A stretch of 64,000 nucleotides of DNA from Isochrysis galbana (taxonomy: Eukaryota; Haptophyta; Isochrysidales; Isochrysidaceae): positions 8,606,557 to 8,670,556 of the forward strand of contig CM030931.1 in NCBI GenBank assembly GCA_018136815.1, given 5' to 3'. Both the position numbers and the translations under genes were made by a program. Positions 1 to 11,459 of this stretch are shown in pieces. Every line of letters begins with the position of its first letter. Within the stretch, counting starts at the first letter, position 1. The notes beneath the pieces were generated by a model. It made no database searches and was not told the DNA's origin. It was given only the letters and a program-made list of their open reading frames with translations.

Positions 1-115
1 CCCGCGCCTACTAGGGGTCTGGGCTGGGTTGATGGGGGTTCAGCTCATGCCAAGTGGCAGAGCGGTCCGGGTTAAACCTAAGTAGAACTCCGGTGGGGTC
101 CCCGTCCTTCCAACC
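1..115 (+). repeat. Fragment of dispersed repeat family H
   Basis: The first 24 bases match 36801 onward at all but one position (ACTAGGGGTCTGGGC and flanks), where the same text lies inside a complete family H unit. The window therefore opens inside a copy that is cut by the edge. Confidence 0.5.
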
Positions 116-151
116 AAGCTTGACGGAGAACATCGCGGGCGGTCGATTTGG

Positions 152-345
152 TTATAGGGCGGTCAAACAGGGGCTTTATAACCATTGGTAAGGGCTGGGC
201 CGCATTTTTTTACAGTGGCGCGATGCCCAATAAAAAAACTCCAAGGGGGGCCACTTGCCACTGACGAAATCTTCGCCAAGAAATCGTGCGATTCGCCCCC
301 CCTCTCCCCCCCTCAGTCACGCGCGCTCACGCTCTACCGTGATTT
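152..345 (+). repeat. Dispersed repeat family W, copy 1
   Basis: It begins with GGGCGGTCAAACAGGG and runs through CGATGCCCAATAAAAAA to a C-rich stretch ending near ACGCTCTACC. The same order of blocks occurs at 59308-59700, a diverged copy lies at 29985-30170, and the 3' part recurs at 42272-42480. No coding capacity is seen in this copy. Confidence 0.7.
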
Positions 346-599
346 TGACGAGGTTGTGGCGCGCGGCCTGCCTCGAGTCCTCGACCTTACCACGATACAC
401 GATGGGCCCCAGTCAGCTTAAAATAGGGCTGGCTGGGAGGCTGTCTGTGGTTTGTGGGCCATGGGAGGCTGGGGGGAAGGGTTGTCCTGTCCGCGAAGCG
501 CGCTGGTCCACGAAGCGCCAGCCTCTACTACTATTATGTAGAGCTACTTGAAGTCCAGTATCTAATACCTCCCCACCCCCACTGTCATCGCGGTAGAGG

Positions 600-1814
600 A
601 GGCGCCGTGCAGCTATCTGTTCACGTCTACCGTCTACCTCAACCACCCCCGCATTATCGAAATGCGGACCAAGGAGCACGGCATCGTAGCCCACTTCTCA
701 CATTCGACGGGCATCGACGGCCTCGGAGCCTTGCAGAGCTGCCAGCGCGAGTGCAATCTCCCGGTCCATCACTCAGCCAAAGACATCAACACGCGCTGGA
801 GCTGGAGTTCAAGACATGATCAAATGGAATGGTTTCGCGTGCAGCAACGGGCCATCCAATTGTACGACATCAATCAACCACGCACGAAAGGCTGGCGAGG
901 TATACCGCACACACCAAATGGGCGTCGAGGATTGGCGCCTGAGCATGGAGAGCGTGGCGGTGCTCCAGCCCCTCGCAGACTGGACGCAGCACATGCAAGG
1001 CACGAAGTATCCCACACTCCACACTCCCTCTCGTCCTCCCCACGCTCTACGGTTTGATTCGCGGGATGGCGCCAGATGCTCCTCTCGTACTCAAGTTCTC
1101 GGAGACGCCAACGATTTCGTACGACCCTGAGGACATTCACCCAGAAGTTCTTGCGGCGCGCACTCGACTGTAAACGACATGGTCGAGCGCTGGATCACTG
1201 AGCTGGACCACGAGGTGAAGCGCACGTACGCCATCGCCACGATGCTCCACCCGTGCTTCAAGTCGTACGACTTTATCGAGGATTTCGACCTCATACCGGC
1301 TAGCGACAAGAGCTGCGCCTTACGAGAACTACGCGGTGAATGGCTCACGGTGTGGAAGCCCCGCCTGGCGCCTGTGCTCGATTCAGGTACCACGCCAGCA
1401 AACTCGAGCTCGACCACTTCATTCGTGACCACCGAGAGCATTGAGATGGGCAGCAAGGAGCTTGCCGACGCCGAAGCCACGGAGGTCAATCCTTTGCTCA
1501 GCAAGAAGCGCAAGGTCTCGCTTGGACGCGTAAATTAGGCTGCGCCGCAGGTGGAGTTTGACGAGCTCGACGAATACCTCGCCGATCCCGAGGAACCCGA
1601 CCTCGACATCGATGTGTTGGTCTGGTGGCGGGCAAAGGAGTACAAATGGCCGGCGCTCGCGAAGATGGTTTAGCAATACTTCTCGGCGCCCGCCTCGTCT
1701 GCGGGTGTGGAACGCATCTTTTCGGCGGCTGGCAAGATGCACGGCGACCTGCAGAAGTCTGCGAAAGACTCGACTCTCGAAAATTCCTTGTTCGCCGCGT
1801 TCAATACCGATTGA
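600..1814 (+). pseudogene. Decayed hAT-superfamily transposase
   Basis: Three frames read in turn give a hAT (Ac/ZBED-like) transposase. Around 810-1010 is a region with EAIQLYD-like and RLSMESVAVLQPLADWTQ text. At 1040-1170 the frame reads LYGLIRGMAPDAPLVLKFSE. From 1179 to 1812 comes the C-terminal half, ending in the hAT dimerisation signature DVLVWWRAKEYKWPALAKMV followed by SAPASSAGVERIFSAAG. The copy is dead: there are frame changes near 880 and 1030, and in-frame TAG stops at 1536-1538 and about 1671, before the natural TGA at 1812. The N-terminal zinc finger is not visible. The superfamily call is firm because of the C-terminal motif; the exact 5' limit is not. Confidence 0.85.
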
Positions 1815-2082
1815 GGTGGCGGGCTACCGTGCGTCCGTGCGTCCGTGCATATGGGGTGTGTGTGGGATGTGGGGTGTGGTGTGTGGGACTGACGGACTGA
1901 CTTGTGACTTGAGAAAGGTTAATACTAAAGAGCTAAAGATCTTTGTTCTTTGTTCGTCCTTTTTTCTTTGTTTGGCCGTCGACCGTCGACGCGCCGACGC
2001 TCAACGCCGACCGCGCGCGCACGCGCGCACAGTGAAAAGCCACCCGCTCGCGTCCACGGACGGAAATTAACTGAGTTACTTG

Positions 2083-2194
2083 CTCGACGGACGCATCACA
2101 GGGCAGTTAGATAACTGCTTGCCGCCTCACAAGGGCAGTTAGTGGCAGTTAACCAAGTTATCTGGATAACGGCTCCAGCCAATCCCTAGCCTTG
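2083..2194 (+). mobile_element. Probable hAT right-end region with subterminal repeats
   Basis: A cluster of GGCAGTTA-type motifs ends in TCCCTAGCCTTG. In reverse this is CAAGGCTAGG, which fits the hAT terminal pattern CA-N-N-G. Similar motif clusters ending in TCCTAGCCTTG occur at 28430-28576 and 37090-37228. This copy sits just 3' of the hAT transposase relic and is probably its right end. Confidence 0.55.
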
Positions 2195-2429
2195 CTCGGC
2201 ATCGGTTCTTAATTGGGCTCTCCGGGCCTCCCTCGACGACGTCAGACGTCAACGTTCAAAGGGCGACACAGATGGCTGTTTCAACGAGAATTCGACGCGC
2301 GTCCCGCCCGATTGGCGTGACTGTCCGGATGGCCGCAGTGTATTTGGTGTGTGGTGTGGCCCTTCATCAAGGTGGAGCATCGAAATCGGGCACGCAGCGC
2401 GCCCGGTTGGCTAGGATATAACAGTAATT
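2195..2429. other. No gene seen
   Basis: Unique-looking intergenic sequence between the hAT relic and the ADH promoter region. I see no reading frame, RNA gene or repeat in it. Confidence 0.4.
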
Positions 2430-2545
2430 ATTATTATGTACTCTAGAGCTACTTGGTTTTATATACAGTACTACGACCTAGTACTCTAGAGTAGAGTACT
2501 CTACTCTACTCTCTCTAGAGCTACTCTACTCTAGAGTAGAGACAG
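2430..2545. repeat. TCTAGAGTA palindromic cluster upstream of ADH
   Basis: Overlapping copies of TACTCTAGAGTA and AGAGCTACT-type words form a self-complementary stretch ending about 140 bp before the ADH start codon. Related words occur at 9430-9455, just upstream of the KDM8-like gene, and at 27930-28010, upstream of the AIG1-like gene. A promoter role is inference only. Confidence 0.45.
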
Positions 2546-2683
2546 AGAGGGAGGGAAGGAAGTATAGGGGTGAGAAGGTACTCCAATGGGTATGCTTATA
2601 AAGACGGAAAGAAAGAGAGGGAAAAGGGTGGAAGACCTCTCGGCGCGGCGTTCGGAGAGTGATGTGCCAGAAAGACTCGCTGG

Positions 2684-4062
2684 ATGATGGCGAGTGGATG
2701 GGCCTTCTCAACCGCGCGCTCGCTCCTCTGCGGCGCGGGCGCGGCGGGGGCGCCGTTGGGCGCCACTCTCGCACGCATGGGCGCCAGGAAAGTGTTTGTC
2801 GTTTCCGACCCAGGCATCGTGCGCGCAGGCCTCCTGGCTCGTGGACTGGCCTCCATCGAACGCGAAGGGCTTCACGTGGCTCTCTATGACAAGACGGAAG
2901 AGGACCCTCCTGACCACCTCGTGCTCGAGGCCGCACAGATGGCCAAAGAGCACGCGAGCGATACCATCGTTGGATTTGGTGGCGGATCATCTATGGACGT
3001 GGCGAAACTCGTCGCACTTCTGGCGAGCCCAAAGTGTGAGCAGCCGCTCTCTGAGATGTACGGCGTTGGTGCCTGTGTGGGTGAGCGTCTGCGCCTCGTG
3101 CAGATTCCCACCACTGCCGGGACGGGTTCCGAGGTAACGCCAATCTCAATCCTCACCACCGGCCAGGGCCAAAAGAAAGGTGTTGTCTCGCAGCAGCTGC
3201 TTCCGGACCTGTCGCTCCTTGATGGCGAACTCACATCCTCTTTGCCACCTCATGTTGCTGCTTCAACAGGCAAGTCCGGTGCCAACTAGAGCGCGGCTAG
3301 TCCTTGTGCGCGGGATTTGCGTGCTCTACTGAGCTGTTGTGGATGCTTTTCCTACGTCATTGGCAGGCATCGATGCCATGGCACATGCGCTAGAGGCATA
3401 CACCAGCGCGCTCAAAAAGAATCCGCTCTCTGACATCCTTTCCTTACAAGCGCTGCGATTGCTCACCAGCAACATTCATGCAGCTTGCCGAGATAGCAGC
3501 GGTACGCCAGCAGTGTCTTTGCTGAGTTGGCTGCTGTGAGCCATCGGGATCATTTCAACATTCTGACGCGCTTTCATGGCTTCCACGTGGTGTTGTAGGC
3601 GAGGCGACGTCCGCGCGCGAGGCAATGCTCTTGGGCTCAAGTCTTGCGGGGATGGCATTCGCTAATGCTCCAGTTGGCGCCGCACACGCCCTCGCATATC
3701 CACTCGGTACTCAGTTCAAAGTTCCACATGGGCTTTCAGTCTCTCTTATGCTTCCACATGTGATGCGCTTCAACGCGTACGATCCTAGCGCAACCAAGCT
3801 CTACTCCAGCATTGCCGACACAGTCCTCGAACACATCGATCTCGCGGCCACAGATGATGGGAAGGCCCGACAGCTCATTGACTACTTCAGCCGCTTGCCT
3901 CAGGAGCTGGGCCTCCCAACTCATCTCGCGGAAGTCGGTGTTTCGGATACTGATGTTCCATCGATGGCCGCTGAGGCTATGTTGCAAACTCGCCTCTTAC
4001 CGAACAATGTTCGCCATGTATCGCGGACGGAAGCCTTGGACATCTATCATGCAGCCATGTGA
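2684..4062 (+). CDS. Iron-containing alcohol dehydrogenase (three exons)
   Basis: Group III (Fe-dependent) NAD(P)-alcohol dehydrogenase that interconverts an alcohol or hydroxyacid and its carbonyl. Exons 2684-3269, 3367-3501 and 3599-4062 join in frame to 394 residues, normal for FucO-like or HOT/ADHFE1-like enzymes. The start fits the family because the text from residue 8 on (FSTARSLLCGAGA) is the usual N-terminus. Dinucleotide-binding motif GFGGGSSMD, then PTTAGTGSEVT. Metal-ligand region GIDAMAHALEAY spans the first splice junction, and AHALAYPLG plus PHGL supply the remaining histidines. Intron 1 has a GC donor (ACAG/GCAAGT) and intron 2 a GT donor; both are 97 nt. The N-terminus is only weakly basic, so mitochondrial location is possible but unproven. 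The gene converges on the next one, with 95 bp between stops. Confidence 0.92.
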
Positions 4063-4157
4063 TCCTCCCTTTGTGCTGGTCACCGAGGGGAGCGAAAGAC
4101 AATGCGGCGTCTTGCGTTCATTGCATGTAACGCAGGCCCACAGTGGTCTTCGATCTG

Positions 4158-7150
4158 CTATCTCTGGAGCGCTTCGACGACAGATTCCAGCTGTTGCATT
4201 GAGGCAAGAAGCTGATTCTGGGCTTGTGATGGCTCGGCACCCGGCTTGCTGCTCAGGCGCCGGCGCCTGGCTGGAGTGACAGAGCTGCCACGGCGCATGG
4301 GTCCGATTGACGAGAGTCGTGTCATCGAATTTCGTTGGTGATCTGAGCCACCCTGCACATCGCATGGTGTAGTAGAGAGAGACCGCTCTGTGCTAGCCGC
4401 CCATAGCGTGGCATCTTTGAGCCACCGCAAGCGATCCCAAGCAGCTTCAAGTTGTGCATCCCAGTCGATGATTCCCTCACGACTAGGCTCGACCGAGACG
4501 TCGGCGTTAGCCTGTTCTTCGTCCTTGTCGGATCTCGTGGAGCTAGCCTGGCTGCACTGGCTTCGCTCGGAAAGGTTCACGGACATAGAAGCTGCAGCCC
4601 GAGCTTTACGGCCTTGAAGGTGCTGTTTGGCCCAAATGTATTGCTCGAAGCTCTTGCGTAAAAGTCTCGCTGAATTGCGCGCCTCAAACAGTTCCAAGGG
4701 GTGCCAATGGTAGCCAGATGGGAATTTATCGGGGCACTCCATCGCGTAGAATTTGACCATAATGATAACCCTTGTCTTTGCGGTCTCATCCATGACGACC
4801 GCATGTTTGTTTGGAAAGGGCTTGCCCAATGACATCAGTGAATCCTGAGCTTGCTCTCGTTGGCTGTACCTTAGCATGTCTTTTATGGGGGAGCAGTGCC
4901 GTCCGAGTATCTGACGCAAAGCCACGACACCATAAAAGAACTTCTGGACGTCGCTGAACACATCCTCGGTTGTCACATCTGGTCCGAGCCAGGCCTTCGC
5001 CTTCGCCCAGTCCACAAGCGACTCATCGACGTCACCTTCATAGAGTCGTACGATCAAGTCTTGCAATTGGAGCCAACCTATGCCATCGATTAATCGATTA
5101 CTCACTTTGACGGATGGCAGCATAGACGTATCAGTTGATGACAACAACACCTGAAGGCCTTGAGCAGAGCTCGTCAGGTACAGTGCGGAGACATATGTCC
5201 CCTGCTCGACTGGCGCGCACTGTGCCTTATTGGCTTCACGGACTTTCGAGAGCCAATTACGCGGATGTAAGTCGCTTAGACTCACCTTGCGCTGCGCCTC
5301 GATGTCAGAAGCATAGGACCGCTTCCGGTTTCGCGAAAATTGCAGGAGCTCCGACGCGGGCATGGCGCCAGCCATCCCAAAGGCGGCGTCGTCGGTGTTG
5401 CGCCAGCGGAGTGTGCGCGGAGCTCCGGGAAATTTCAGCGCGTCGTCCCGGCCAAATGTGCAAGCAATGATGAGCATGGCAGTGCCTGGCGGCATGAGCA
5501 ACGGCAAGGGGTGGAGGACACCCAAGTGTGCCGGCTCTGCATAGCCCAACATGCGCGCCAAGGAGCAGATCCCAACCCAGAAATTGGCAGGCATCCCACT
5601 GGTGCTGCCCTTGCCGAGGCGTGCGGCCTCGTCGGATGTCGCTCTTGCCGGGTTTGGGATCGGCTGGGGAAGCCGATGCAACCATAGCTGGTCTTCGAGA
5701 TTTAGGGGCTCGGCTTGGATGAGCGTGTGCGGAATAGCTCGCTGGTGCAACAGTATCTTCTCGCTGCCATCAGGAGCCGTTGCAAAGAGGGCGAGACCAA
5801 GATAGCACCCCTCTTGGAGTGCGGCCGGCTCGTCGCTATCGTCGAGCTGCAAGGGGCCCTTCATTAAGCCGAGGAACGAAGAACGGGTCGCCGACCCATC
5901 GAGGGAGCTAATGCACGAGGCTGGAGCGGCCGCAAAAGCTGATAAGAGTTGAGCTTCCGAAACGCCGACACCGCCTCCGGACGAAGCGATAGAGAGCAAA
6001 TCACACTTGCTTACTATGATGCACGCTGGCAAATTTACGGCTGCAGCCAATTCGAGAACCTTGTACCACTCACTGATCACATCGGTTCCACCAGGTTTTT
6101 TGTCTTCCTGAGCGCACACCTCTGCCGTCGCAACAGTTGCCGCGCCGTCATTTTCGGAGGGCTTTGTGGACAAGTCCGAGGCGGAGGCCAAGAAGACGAC
6201 GGCAGCGAGCCCTTGCTCACGCATCTCGCTGAGTCCTTTCTCCTGCGGCCACAACATCGTTATGACATGAAGCTCGGGCAGAGATTGGGCACACTTGCGA
6301 GGGCATGCGGTGGCATTGCAGGGAATCCTATCGCGCGCATGATTTTCTGATCATTCACTGTCACCTGCACGAAGGCCGTGATGCTCATCTCCAAGACGCT
6401 CAATGGTCCACCTGGAGTTCCACGCAGCCTAGTCTCTTGGCGACCGGACGTAGGGATGTTAATGTAGAGGAGATCAGTTGGCTCTGGAACGAACCCTGGG
6501 GCAGCCAGATGCTGCAGCCGACTCATGAAGTAGGTGCATGCAACCTTGGCGGCGATATCACCCATTCTTGATAGAGCTGCCTGCACTTCATCGGTCGAGA
6601 AGGCTCTAGCCAAGCTTTCAGCAACGGAAGGTGTGATTTGGGCTCGCTCTCTCAGCCCAAGCAGCTCACTCACTGCCTCACTCTGCTCGGCCTCATGTAC
6701 CTCACGCAACAACGCCTGGAATGCGAGCAACGCAGCTTTGTGGACCTCTTTCTTGTACTTGAGCCTGTCCTGTTCTCCACTCTGCAGCGAGAAGAGGATG
6801 CCAAGCTGTCTAATCAGGGTTGATTTTCCACTCTGCCTCGGCCCTGTTATGATGATCTTTCTGGCCGGTGGTCGTGCGGCATCAGCCTCGTCACCGAGTT
6901 TCAAGTGGACCTGTTCCCTGATTTCGTAATTTCCGGAGGTGACTGAGCCGCATCTCGCATTGGACATGCGCCGCATCCCCAGGAGCGAGGCGCCGAGCAG
7001 AGATGATGACCGTGCAAAGCTAGCTCTAGCCATCGAGACGGAGCTTCTCGGGTTTCGCATCGCGGTGGGCCCATCGTGCACACTCCTGCGCACGGGCGCT
7101 GGCTGCCTCGCCTCGGCCGGGGCTGCCTGCGCTGACGAGCCAGAGCCCAT
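4158..7150 (-). CDS. Diverged G-alpha-like GTPase with long unique C-terminus
   Basis: Exons 7150-6365 and 6242-4158 (122-nt GT-AG intron, phase 0) give 956 residues. I chose the ATG at 7150 because it yields MGSGSS, a myristoylation-type start as in G-alpha subunits; an upstream in-frame ATG exists at 7324. P-loop GPRQSGKST lies at about 103-111, followed by a helical-domain-like stretch and a switch I-like VPEPTDLLYINIPTSG. A G4-like SKCD is at 340-343. The G3 motif DVGGQ of switch II is not recognisable: the corresponding position reads ITAFVQ, with the Gln at the splice junction. About 600 residues after G4 match nothing I know; they end in a Ser/Arg-rich tail and a short coiled coil. It may bind GTP without normal G-alpha cycling. 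The superfamily call rests on P-loop, spacing and N-terminus; the function is unknown. Confidence 0.7.
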
Positions 7151-7599
7151 CGTGCGCACCGAGGGCTGAAGCGGACGCCTCGATGGCGACACGGCGCGCC
7201 GTTCCGAGCGGACCAATCGGCGAAGTTGGTTTGAGAGATTTGAGAGAAGAGAGAGAAAGGAAGGGGAAAAAAACCGAACAGCACGGGCGGATTCGCCTGC
7301 TGGGGCAGTGGCAGTGGCGCGCATGGGTGTTTTGTTTTTGTGTGTCGTACTTCTTGGCCAACGCGATCAAACCTCAAACCTTGGAAGAACGGAAGAACAG
7401 GCTATACGGGGGTTTTGCAAGGGTTTCACTCGGGTTTTACCGTGCTTTGACTCCGCGGTTGCCGTCAGTCTCAGTCGTTGGGGTGAAACTCGATGAAAAA
7501 ATATTCTTTAAACTTGATTCTTGATTGAAGCCAGATACCGCTATAATGCGGGGGGGAAATCAAAAGATTAATATTCGGAGCTAACGCCTAGGACTAACA

Positions 7600-7765
7600 C
7601 GACCCTATCTACCACTACTACGACACCAACTAAGTTTATACTTGGTTCGCTCTCTCCACTCTCTCCACTCCTCCCCTGCCGCCGTCGGGGAGGAACCGAG
7701 GAACCACCCACCCACATCCCCCTGGCATGCCTTAGGTCGCGTTCCGTCGAAAGAGGACCACGCGG
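7600..7765 (+). repeat. Family H 3'-end fragment plus a repeated 26-bp word
   Basis: From 7627 the hairpin CAACTAAG/TTTATA/CTTGGTT is followed by CTCTCTCCACTCCTCCCCTGCC and a GGAGGAACC block, as in the inverted copy at 24545-24660. It ends in a 26-bp word at 7736 that recurs without mismatch at 28013-28038. Confidence 0.55.
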
Positions 7766-8782
7766 ACGTTTTATTTTTACATCTCATCTATGATTAGAAA
7801 CAATATGTTATTGATTTCCCCGGTACATGGCCGCTAAGGCGCGCAGCTGAGCCTCCCCACTTCCCGTTCGGAACTTTTCACGGCGAGCAGGTCCTACAGC
7901 TCGCCGCCCGATGGGGAAGCCACACCGAGCTTTCCCCTGCGCACCTGCAGCGACTCGTGCGGGCCAAAACCGCCCTCGCCAACTCACAACTCAGGCAACT
8001 TTGTCCTTCTAGCAGCCCAGGAAGAACACAGAACACCGAAGCAAGGCGATAGCTATCCCATCGTTGCTCGTGTTTCAACCATCCAGCGAACAACCGCACA
8101 TCCTCAAGATATGTCTCTGGGACCAAAGGCTCTCCGCTTCCCAGCGCGGGGGGTGCATTGCTTAGGCACAGCTGTGGTATGCTCGCGTCTTCAACTCCAC
8201 GTTCGTCCTCCCCCGCGCGCGGCCCGCGGGCTTGGGCCTGACCAATTATTGCCAAACTTGTTTGCAAGTCTGGGTCGGTTTTGGGGCCTACTGCAAGATC
8301 CGCAAGTCCGTGCAAGTTTGGGCGGAAGCGGGAGGCGGGACGCAAAAACAAAACCCGGCCCTAGCGCGCCCCGTGGGCCTTGGGCGGGAGGGGGGGGGGA
8401 GGGGGGAGGCACAGTTATACTCGTTTGTACATGTACCCGTTTATTATAGTAGTAGTAACAACTCATTTCATTATCGTAACGACACTGTATACGTGCGTGC
8501 GCCTCGAGAAGAGAGACAGACAGGGCCGCCCCCATGCCGCTGCCAAGTGGTGCGCCTTTCCCGCCACACCCAGTTAACGGATGTCGTGCTACTAAGGATA
8601 TTCTTGATATTTTTCGGATTTAGTACTGTTAAGTAATTTATGCCAGCGTCGCTAGTGTTGGACATGTTTAATAGTAGCGTACATATTTTTGTGTCACGCA
8701 CCACTCGAGCGGGATGCAGCATACCCTCTTGCCAAACGAGTGGGTTGGATAGCTACGCCTCATGATCCCCACGATCTTCCGC
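7766..8782. other. No gene seen
   Basis: GC-rich intergenic DNA with open frames on both strands that look like shadows: arginine/proline-rich and lacking domains. A G-run near 8385-8410 is the only notable feature. Confidence 0.4.
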
Positions 8783-8935
8783 GATTGAACGCTTTTCCAT
8801 GTGTAGGCTGATGGTGATTGAACGCTTTTCCATGCGGTGGGGGTGATGGCGATTGAACGCGTTCCACGTGTAGGCTGATGGTGATTGAACGCTTTTCTAT
8901 GCTGTGGGTGATGGTGATTGAGCGCTTCTCGCCTT
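8783..8935 (+). repeat. 33-bp minisatellite, five units
   Basis: Five imperfect tandem units start with GATTGAACGCTTTTCCATG and end with GGCTGATGGT or GGGTGATGGT, at about 8783, 8816, 8851, 8883 and 8916. The last unit is partial. Confidence 0.85.
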
Positions 8936-8939
8936 AGAG

Positions 8940-9186
8940 TTGACAGGCCTCATGCCGTAGTGTCGGAGCGAAGCTCGTTTCCTCTTTGCAAACGAGCCGC
9001 GGAGTGCCGAAAGGCCTGAATACAACACGTAGTGGAGCCATTACGCCTTTATCGGCCTAATGAGAATCCTTCGTCGGCCTATGCGTCATCTCACTTGAGC
9101 TCGATTCAGTCCTGACGTATGCTTGTATCTTTCATTGGGAATGACGTCGGATGGGAAATAGGGATTCGCCTTTGGCGATGGGGGGA
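8940..9186 (+). mobile_element. Copia 3' internal region preceding an LTR
   Basis: It matches 17325-17505 base for base over long stretches, through GCCATTACGCCTTTATCGGC to the polypurine tract TTGGCGATGGGGGG. It carries an extra 72-bp segment (8963-9034) flanked by CGTAGTG direct repeats, which is absent from the other copy. Confidence 0.75.
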
Positions 9187-9367
9187 TGTCAGAGTTTTCT
9201 TGTTGTCCTAGTTTAATCCTAGTGCTAGTGCTGAGGGACCGTGCCTCATCGGCAACGGAGCCCCTCCCCCGCGATGGGGGTGTGCGCGGTTGGTGCATGG
9301 CTCGTCCGGTGTATGTGGCTAGGGATGCTAGCCAACAAGACCTCTTACAAGACTACAATTTCTAACG
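9187..9367 (+). mobile_element. Copia-type LTR, copy 1
   Basis: It begins TGTCAGAGTTTTCTTG directly after a polypurine tract and ends at TTTCTAACG. It aligns with 17506-17684, where the LTR follows a Copia RNase H relic on the same strand. Its end lies about 100 bp upstream of the KDM8-like start codon, in the same orientation. Confidence 0.8.
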
Positions 9368-9469
9368 GAGAAATACAGACACAGAAAGAGAATTACTTGA
9401 CTAGAGCTAATGAAAGGATGGTCCGCAAATACTCCTCTAGAGTAGTACTCTATACAAGGAACTTCCGCC

Positions 9470-11314
9470 ATGGCCGGTGTCGCGGTGCGTCTTCCTCCCC
9501 CGGTTCTCCTCGAGGCGTTGCCGAGTAGCGTCGCGGGGGAAGTGCAAACGCGGCGGATTCATGACGCAGCCGCCCGAGCCCAGTGGGACCTTGTATACAA
9601 AGAGGCCGTGCTCTCACAGCAGAAGAGCTGGGCCGCGCTGCACAGTGGCCACTGGGCGAGTGTCGATGTGGCGTGCCGCACTGCGTACGCAGTCGCCTGC
9701 TTCTACGTGGCGACTGCGGGAGTGGAGATAGCGCGTCATCGTACGGCGACTGCGGAGTTAGCCACGTCCCAAGAGCAGGCAGATCTCATCGACGTGCTCA
9801 AAGATGGCCTGCGGCATGCAGATATGGGGCTCATGCTGGGTGACACTACCTGCCGCCGGCCACTCCTTGAGCTGGCCACACGACTTGAGAATGCGCTCGC
9901 CGGCTTAAGACGAGATAGGGATGAGATAAGCGCATGTACCGCTGCGACACACTGTAGCGAGACTCTCAGCGCGATACCGTCGGCGCCGTGTCTTGATTCG
10001 CACGCAATTAGATTGCTCACAGGCAGCATGCAGCCCTTGCGTTTAAGGGAGCCTTCTCTGCCATACTTCTATAATGAATGCATGGAACCTGCACGTCCAG
10101 CCGTACTTTTGGGTGCTATGCAAGACTGGCCAGCGATGGGATCTCGAAGGTGGACGTTCAACTACCTGATTCAAATGGCTGGGCATAGGACTGTTCCTGT
10201 CGAAATAGGAAGGCACTATTTGAGTGACGACTTTGATGAAAAGCTCATGAATCTACGCGAGTTCATTCTACGCTTCGTCATCCGGACGGCAGCTCGAGAG
10301 ATGCAAGACTTCGATTACCCAGGAAAGGCTGTAAGAGGATGCAAGAATACTGCGCCTTTTGGCCACATGGAGCCCCAAGATGACGGAGGGCCAAGGACAC
10401 CGTGTGCAAGGGAGTTTAGGGAATCGCCTACGATGGCCGATCCCACGCTTAGGGAATCGCCTACGATGGCCGATCTCACGCGCTTAGCAAACGCGATCCT
10501 ACCTGCGAACGTACGGGGCAGCGATGAGGAGGGCCGCAAAGAGCTGCGGGAAGGGAACACAGCATCCGTAGACCCAGATCAAGGAAGGGGAAGCGGTCGG
10601 GGGTTGCCAAAAGAGAGCTCGCCATCGGAGTGGGGATATCTCGCGCAACACCAGCTATTCTTGCAGATACCGCAGCTACGTCGTGACATCGCGGTGCCTG
10701 ACTACTGCTCATTGTCATTGGAAGATGAGGACAGGTATGCAACGGCATCTAGACACGTACGAAGCTTCCTCGTCGCGACTAGACGAGCTGCCCCGGCTAT
10801 TGCAAGAAAGTGTGCAGCCGCAACTGCTAGGCTTTGAGTTAAGGTGTCCGAAGTGCCCACCATGTGGCCCAGGCACACTAGCCATGTGCGTGAATTTTTT
10901 TGTGAAGGCCACGACGAGCTCACTCCTCTCTTTCCTGGCTACAGCTCTTCTTCGGAAGCCTCGATGCATGGCGCCATCATCAACGCGTGGCTTGGACCCC
11001 CAGGCACGGTCTCACCTCTGCATCACGATCGGTATCACAACCTTCTCGCTCAAGTAATCGGATGCAAGTATATTCGGCTCTATCCACCGGAGGAGAGTGG
11101 TCGACTGTATCCTCATATCTCAGGGCCACACAAAGTAAGCAGTAGGGTCGTCGACATAGATCATGTGGATCGTCAGAAGTTTCCGCTTTTCGCAGAAGCC
11201 CCGTATTGTGATGTGCTATTAGGTGAGGGAGAGATGTTGTACATTCCTCCAGGCTGGTGGCACTACGTGGAAGCACAAACGGCAAGTTTTTCTGTCAGTT
11301 TTTGGTGGACATGA
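9470..11314 (+). CDS. KDM8/JMJD5-like JmjC oxygenase (two exons)
   Basis: Fe(II)/2-oxoglutarate oxygenase of the JMJD5 type; family members act as protein hydroxylases or proteases on chromatin and ribosomal targets. Exons 9470-10734 and 10945-11314 (210-nt GT-AG intron, phase 2) encode 544 residues. The N-terminal part is helical. It is followed by the typical entry segment RPAVLLGAMQDWPAM, RTVPVEIG and WGYLAQHQLF. Iron ligands are His448, Asp450 (PLHHD) and His528 (GWWHYV); KYIRLY at about 463 supplies the 2-oxoglutarate lysine position. The protein ends SFSVSFWWT, as family members do. An insert of about 90 residues sits between the REFILRF segment and WGYLAQH. It includes an exact 27-bp tandem duplication (10412-10466; RESPTMAD twice) and may be an unrecognised in-frame intron. 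Confidence 0.88.
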
Positions 11315-11459
11315 GTGCATGTAAGAGTACGACACATGAGACGGTCATAACAATAACGATCATGGGGTCCCTAGGCAAATACCACGGGGGGGCTACGGTA
11401 GTTGACACACCTACCTAGGACCTAGGCCTAGGACCTAAGAACCTAAGAAGGTGCAACTT
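11315..11459. other. 3' flank of the KDM8-like gene
   Basis: Short AT-richer flank containing a run of CCTAGG words at 11412-11445. No gene is seen. Confidence 0.4.

Noticed and set aside
2526..2990. Arg-rich minus-strand frame over the ADH start
   Set aside because: Shadow of the ADH coding strand.
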